Positions 60,742-64,000 of a DNA stretch of 64,000 nucleotides are shown piece by piece (position 1 is the first letter of the stretch; the number at the start of each line of letters is the position of its first letter). The stretch lies in NCBI RefSeq assembly GCF_003609995.1, contig NZ_AP018786.1, forward strand, positions 248,001-312,000, given 5' to 3'. Position numbers and translations under genes: made by a program. The stretch comes from Sutterella megalosphaeroides. GTDB lineage: Bacteria; Pseudomonadota; Gammaproteobacteria; Burkholderiales; Burkholderiaceae_F. The notes below the pieces were generated by a model, which saw nothing but the letters and a program-made list of their open reading frames with translations, did not search any database and had not been told where the DNA came from.

Positions 60742-61189
60742 TCGGTACGCAACTTTTCAGGGGTGGACGCTCCTGTCGGCAACGCTGGAAACGGCGTTGC
60801 GACTCCCCCGCAACGGGGAGACGTCCGGGGGAATTCGTTCCCTCTCGAGGTCGTGAGGCCTCAAGGGCTTTGGGTGGCGGGAGGCAACTCCCGCCGCTGT
60901 CAAAGACCGCTGGAGAGTTCCGGCGCCGTGTATTCGGGAAAGACAATGGATGCACGCCGTCGGACTTTTAATGGTCTTGTGTCTTCGGACGGAAACTTTC
61001 CGAGTACCTTCGAAGGAACCGCCAAGACGTCCAGCGCAGACGGTAAACCGAAGAGAGATATTGCGTTGTGTTTCTTTCGCACCGAGCGATCGGTCGAATA
61101 CAAAAAACAGCCAAAACTCTCAGAAGTGCGCCGGTTATTTAAACCGGTGTCCGGGATTCGTTTCGGACACCTCTGAGTGGAGCCAGACC
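60742..61189 (+). ncRNA. rplJ leader region with likely L10-binding structure
   Basis: A 448-bp stretch without a gene. Just before the rplJ start a three-way junction can be drawn: closing stem CTCAGA (61119-61124) / TCTGAG (61172-61177), hairpin CCGGTT/AACCGG (61131-61136, 61142-61147), and hairpin GTGTCCG/CGGACAC (61147-61153, 61164-61170). This resembles autoregulatory ribosomal-protein leaders; in E. coli the L10-L12 complex represses rplJL here. The upstream part has other GC hairpins (e.g. GGCGGGAG/CTCCCGCC near 60875-60896) and may hold the rplJ promoter. The ligand is inferred. Confidence 0.6.
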
Positions 61190-61720
61190 GTGGGTCTTAA
61201 TCGTCAAGATAAAGCGGCTGTCATCGAGGAAGTTGCCGGCATCGTTGCCAACTCTTCCGCGATCGTCATCGCCGAATACCGTGGGCTGAGCGTTGAGGCC
61301 GTCACCAAGCTTCGTGCGGAAGCGCGTAAGAATGGTGTGACGTTGCGTGTTGTCAAGAACACGTTGGTTCGCCGTGCCGTGGAAGGTACGGAGTTTGCCG
61401 GGCTTGCCGACCAGTTCGTTGGTCCGCTCGTCTACGGCTTCTCCGCCGATCCCGTCGCTGCCGCCAAGGTTCTCGTCAACTTCGCCAAGGGCAATGACAA
61501 GCTCGTCATCAAGGGCGGTGCGATGGCCAACTACGTCATGGACGTGGAAGCCGTCAAGAACCTCGCCGAAATGCCGAGCCGCGAAGAGCTCATTGCCAAG
61601 TTGATGGCTACGATGAACGAACCTATTGCGAAGTTCGTCCGCACCATCAACGAAGTCCCGGCGCGCTTCGTGCGCACCGTGGCTGCCGTGCGCGATGCCA
61701 AGGAACAGGCTGCTGCCTAA
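61190..61720 (+). CDS. rplJ: Ribosomal protein uL10
   Basis: A 176-aa protein that anchors the L7/L12 dimers to the ribosome. It begins [32 protein letters not shown] in short blocks, with [20 protein letters not shown] and the C-terminal helix binding L12. The start is GTG 61190 behind GTGGAG; this fits the family N-terminus, and the upstream codons are the leader structure. GTG and the leader suggest translational control. rplL follows after 42 nt. Confidence 0.97.
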   Translation: MGLNRQDKAAVIEEVAGIVANSSAIVIAEYRGLSVEAVTKLRAEARKNGVTLRVVKNTLVRRAVEGTEFAGLADQFVGPLVYGFSADPVAAAKVLVNFAKGNDKLVIKGGAMANYVMDVEAVKNLAEMPSREELIAKLMATMNEPIAKFVRTINEVPARFVRTVAAVRDAKEQAAA

Positions 61721-61762
61721 TTTCATTTTCAAAACAAACACTACGTAATACGGAGCTGTAAA

Positions 61763-62140
<378 letters not shown>

Positions 62141-62194
62141 TTCCGTTTGTTGAATTACTCCGCGGGGCAGGCGATAATGGATCACTGCCCTGCG

Positions 62195-62220
62195 TCAAAG
62201 CCTCCGCAAGGAGGCTTTGA
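62195..62220 (+). promoter_or_regulatory. Hairpin in the rplL-rpoB spacer (attenuator or processing site)
   Basis: A perfect 11-bp stem TCAAAGCCTCC / GGAGGCTTTGA around GCAA, without a T tract. In E. coli the same spacer holds a partial terminator and an RNase III site that lowers rpoBC relative to rplL. The 291-bp spacer here shows no gene. Confidence 0.6.
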
Positions 62221-62431
62221 TCTAGGTTCCCCTCCTGCATAAACCTTGAAGGAACACAGATCAAAGTCTCTTTCCTTGATGAACCGGTCCCAACACACTG
62301 CCCGATGATTTGTTCGCCGCGCGGACTCAGATGCCTGTCTGAAGTGCCGAGCGGCTTTTCGGCGTCCATAGGTTCCGCGTTCCTCCAAGATCCGACTTTT
62401 TGGTTCATCCCTAGTGCCGAACGGAGTGTCC

Positions 62432-64000
62432 ATGTCGTACTCGTTCACTGAAAAGAAGCGCATTCGGAAGAGCTTTGCCTCTCGTCCGAGCGTCCTTGAA
62501 GTGCCTTCCCTGCTTGATACTCAGCTTCGTTCCTACGAAGAATTCCTGCAGGCGAATGTCGCTCCTGCCGCCCGCAACGCTACCGTCGGGCTTCAGGCAG
62601 CATTCTCTTCCATCTTCCCGATCCGCAGCCACAACGGTTACGCTTGCCTCAAGTTCGTCAACTACGAACTCGCCGAGCCCGAGTTCGACGTCGCCGAGTG
62701 CCAGTTGCGCGGTCTTACGTTCAGCAGCCGCCTGCGCGCCAAGATTCGTCTCGAGATCTACGATCGCGAAGCCGCGCAGCCGGAAACCGTGAAGGAAATC
62801 CGCGAGAACGACGTCTACATGGGCGAAATCCCGCTCATGACGGAGAAGGGCTCCTTCATCGTCAACGGGACCGAGCGCGTTATCGTCAGCCAGCTGCACC
62901 GCTCCCCGGGCATTTTCTTCGAGCACGACAAGGGCAAGACTCATTCCTCCGGGAAGCTTCTTTTCTCCGCGCGCGTGATTCCGTACCGCGGCTCCTGGCT
63001 TGACTTCGAATTCGACGCGAAGGACATTCTCTACTTCCGCGTCGACCGTCGTCGCAAGATGCCCGGCACGATCCTCCTCAAGGCCATCGGCTTTACGGCC
63101 GAGGACATCCTTGCGCGCTTCTTCGACTTCGATCGCTTCACGCTGCGCACCGTCGGCGCCGAACTTCCCTTCGTGGCCGAACGCCTGAAGGGCCAGACCG
63201 TCTCCTTCGACATCGAAGGACCCGACGGCAAGATCATCGTGCCCCGCGACAAGCGCATCACCGCCAAGCATGTCCGTGACATGACGAAGGCCGGCATGAC
63301 CTCGATCGTCGTGCCCGACGAGTACCTGCTCGGTCGCGTGCTCGCCAAGGCGGTCGTCGACTCCGAAGGCGAACTCCTCGCGAACTGCAACGAAGAAATC
63401 ACCGAAGGTCTTCTCTCGAAGCTTCGCACGGCGGGCGTCGCCCAGATCGAAACGCTCTTCACGAACGAGCTCGACCACGGCGCGTACATCTCCAACACGC
63501 TCCGCCTCGACGACACGCCCGATCAGTTCTCGGCTCGCGTGGCGATCTATCGCATGATGCGTCCGGGCGAACCGCCCACGGAAGACGCCGTCGAAACGCT
63601 CTTCAAGCGTCTCTTCTTCGATGCCGACGCGTACGATCTGTCGCGCGTGGGCCGCATGAAGGTCAACGCCCGCTTCGGTCGCGACTCGGCCGAAGGCGCG
63701 ATGACGCTTACGAACGAAGACATCGTCGACACGATGGCTCTTCTCGTCGCGCTTCGCAACGGTCAGGACAACGTCAAGCTCATCGATGAAAACGGTGTCG
63801 TGCGCGACTGCGCCGTCAACGGCGTCGACGACATCGACCACCTCGGCAACCGTCGTGTTCGCTGCGTCGGCGAACTCGCCGAAAACCAGTTCCGCTCCGG
63901 CCTCGTGCGCGTCGAGCGAGCTGTCAAGGAACGCCTCAACCAGGCCGAAAGCGACGGTTTGACCCCGCAGGACCTCATCAACTCGAAGCCCATCTCCGCG
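62432..64000 (+). CDS. rpoB: DNA-directed RNA polymerase beta subunit (partial, runs off the window)
   Basis: The first 523 codons of the beta subunit; the frame is open to the window end. It starts [20 protein letters not shown], continues [20 protein letters not shown], and has the conserved [26 protein letters not shown] and [33 protein letters not shown] regions in short form. The rifampicin-binding cluster would lie right at and beyond the end. It follows rplL after 291 nt in the classic rplKAJL-rpoBC order. The start ATG 62432 fits the family N-terminus. Confidence 0.98.
   Translation, partial: MSYSFTEKKRIRKSFASRPSVLEVPSLLDTQLRSYEEFLQANVAPAARNATVGLQAAFSSIFPIRSHNGYACLKFVNYELAEPEFDVAECQLRGLTFSSRLRAKIRLEIYDREAAQPETVKEIRENDVYMGEIPLMTEKGSFIVNGTERVIVSQLHRSPGIFFEHDKGKTHSSGKLLFSARVIPYRGSWLDFEFDAKDILYFRVDRRRKMPGTILLKAIGFTAEDILARFFDFDRFTLRTVGAELPFVAERLKGQTVSFDIEGPDGKIIVPRDKRITAKHVRDMTKAGMTSIVVPDEYLLGRVLAKAVVDSEGELLANCNEEITEGLLSKLRTAGVAQIETLFTNELDHGAYISNTLRLDDTPDQFSARVAIYRMMRPGEPPTEDAVETLFKRLFFDADAYDLSRVGRMKVNARFGRDSAEGAMTLTNEDIVDTMALLVALRNGQDNVKLIDENGVVRDCAVNGVDDIDHLGNRRVRCVGELAENQFRSGLVRVERAVKERLNQAESDGLTPQDLINSKPISA

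Noticed and set aside
60742-61189. Short open frames in the rplA-rplJ gap.
   Set aside because: They lack RBS and similarity, and the sequence folds as a leader RNA.

Overview
The window is high-GC bacterial chromosome, densely coding and strongly biased to G/C at third codon positions. Gene content points to a betaproteobacterium of the Burkholderiales, most like the anaerobic or microaerophilic gut family Sutterellaceae. The reasons are cytochrome bd as the only visible terminal oxidase, a napDAGHB nitrate reductase without napC, a pyruvate:ferredoxin-oxidoreductase-type locus, and a betaproteobacterial tRNA(Tyr-Gly-Thr)-tuf-tRNA(Trp)-secE-nusG-rplKAJL-rpoB block. The taxonomic call is inference. 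I see no insertion sequences, prophage, CRISPR array or rRNA genes.

Layout. 1-9.8 kb: priA, tRNA-Arg(CCG), a DUF971 gene, ubiE, a Tim44-like gene, a sodium:solute symporter, then glmU-glmS. 9.8-17.3 kb: marC (minus) diverging from a complete RND efflux operon (adaptor, pump, outer-membrane factor) that ends with its likely TetR repressor. A perfect palindrome lies in the promoter region and a long hairpin precedes the outer-membrane gene. 17.5-24.5 kb: dctA-type transporter, degP-type protease, a QseB/QseC-like two-component pair joined to a DedA-like membrane gene, a small membrane gene and a YaeQ gene. 24.5-28.3 kb (minus): cydP-cydA-cydB-cydX-ybgE plus a truncated haemoglobin. 28.4-30.6 kb: an unusual PAS-AAA-Fis regulator lacking the sigma-54 contact loop, translationally coupled to an alpha/beta hydrolase. 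32.1-36.7 kb: a four-gene 2-oxoacid oxidoreductase whose last subunit fuses a GltD-like flavoprotein to ferredoxin domains. 36.7-44.4 kb: narX-narL facing napDAGHB. 44.7-47.4 kb: a Tet-type MFS pump with a structured leader, and sstT. 47.5-56.5 kb: recQ, an SDR, dsbA, a SPOR protein, argS, folE2, a small unknown membrane gene and cardiolipin synthase. 56.7 kb to the end: the tRNA/tuf/ribosomal protein/RNA polymerase cluster; rpoB runs off the window.

The genes describe a cell that respires at low oxygen (cytochrome bd with a co-located globin) or with nitrate (Nap sensed by NarXL). It oxidises 2-oxoacids through a CoA-dependent iron-sulfur enzyme that probably delivers electrons to NAD(P)+, imports dicarboxylates and amino acids, and defends itself with RND and MFS efflux. 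The ubiE-Tim44 pair lacks the ubiJ-ubiB genes that usually follow it in betaproteobacteria. That fits a menaquinone rather than ubiquinone economy.

The most unusual items are the GAFTGA-less regulator with a cysteine-rich PAS domain and an inverted repeat over its start codon, the fused flavoprotein-ferredoxin subunit of the oxidoreductase, and two leader structures in front of efflux genes.
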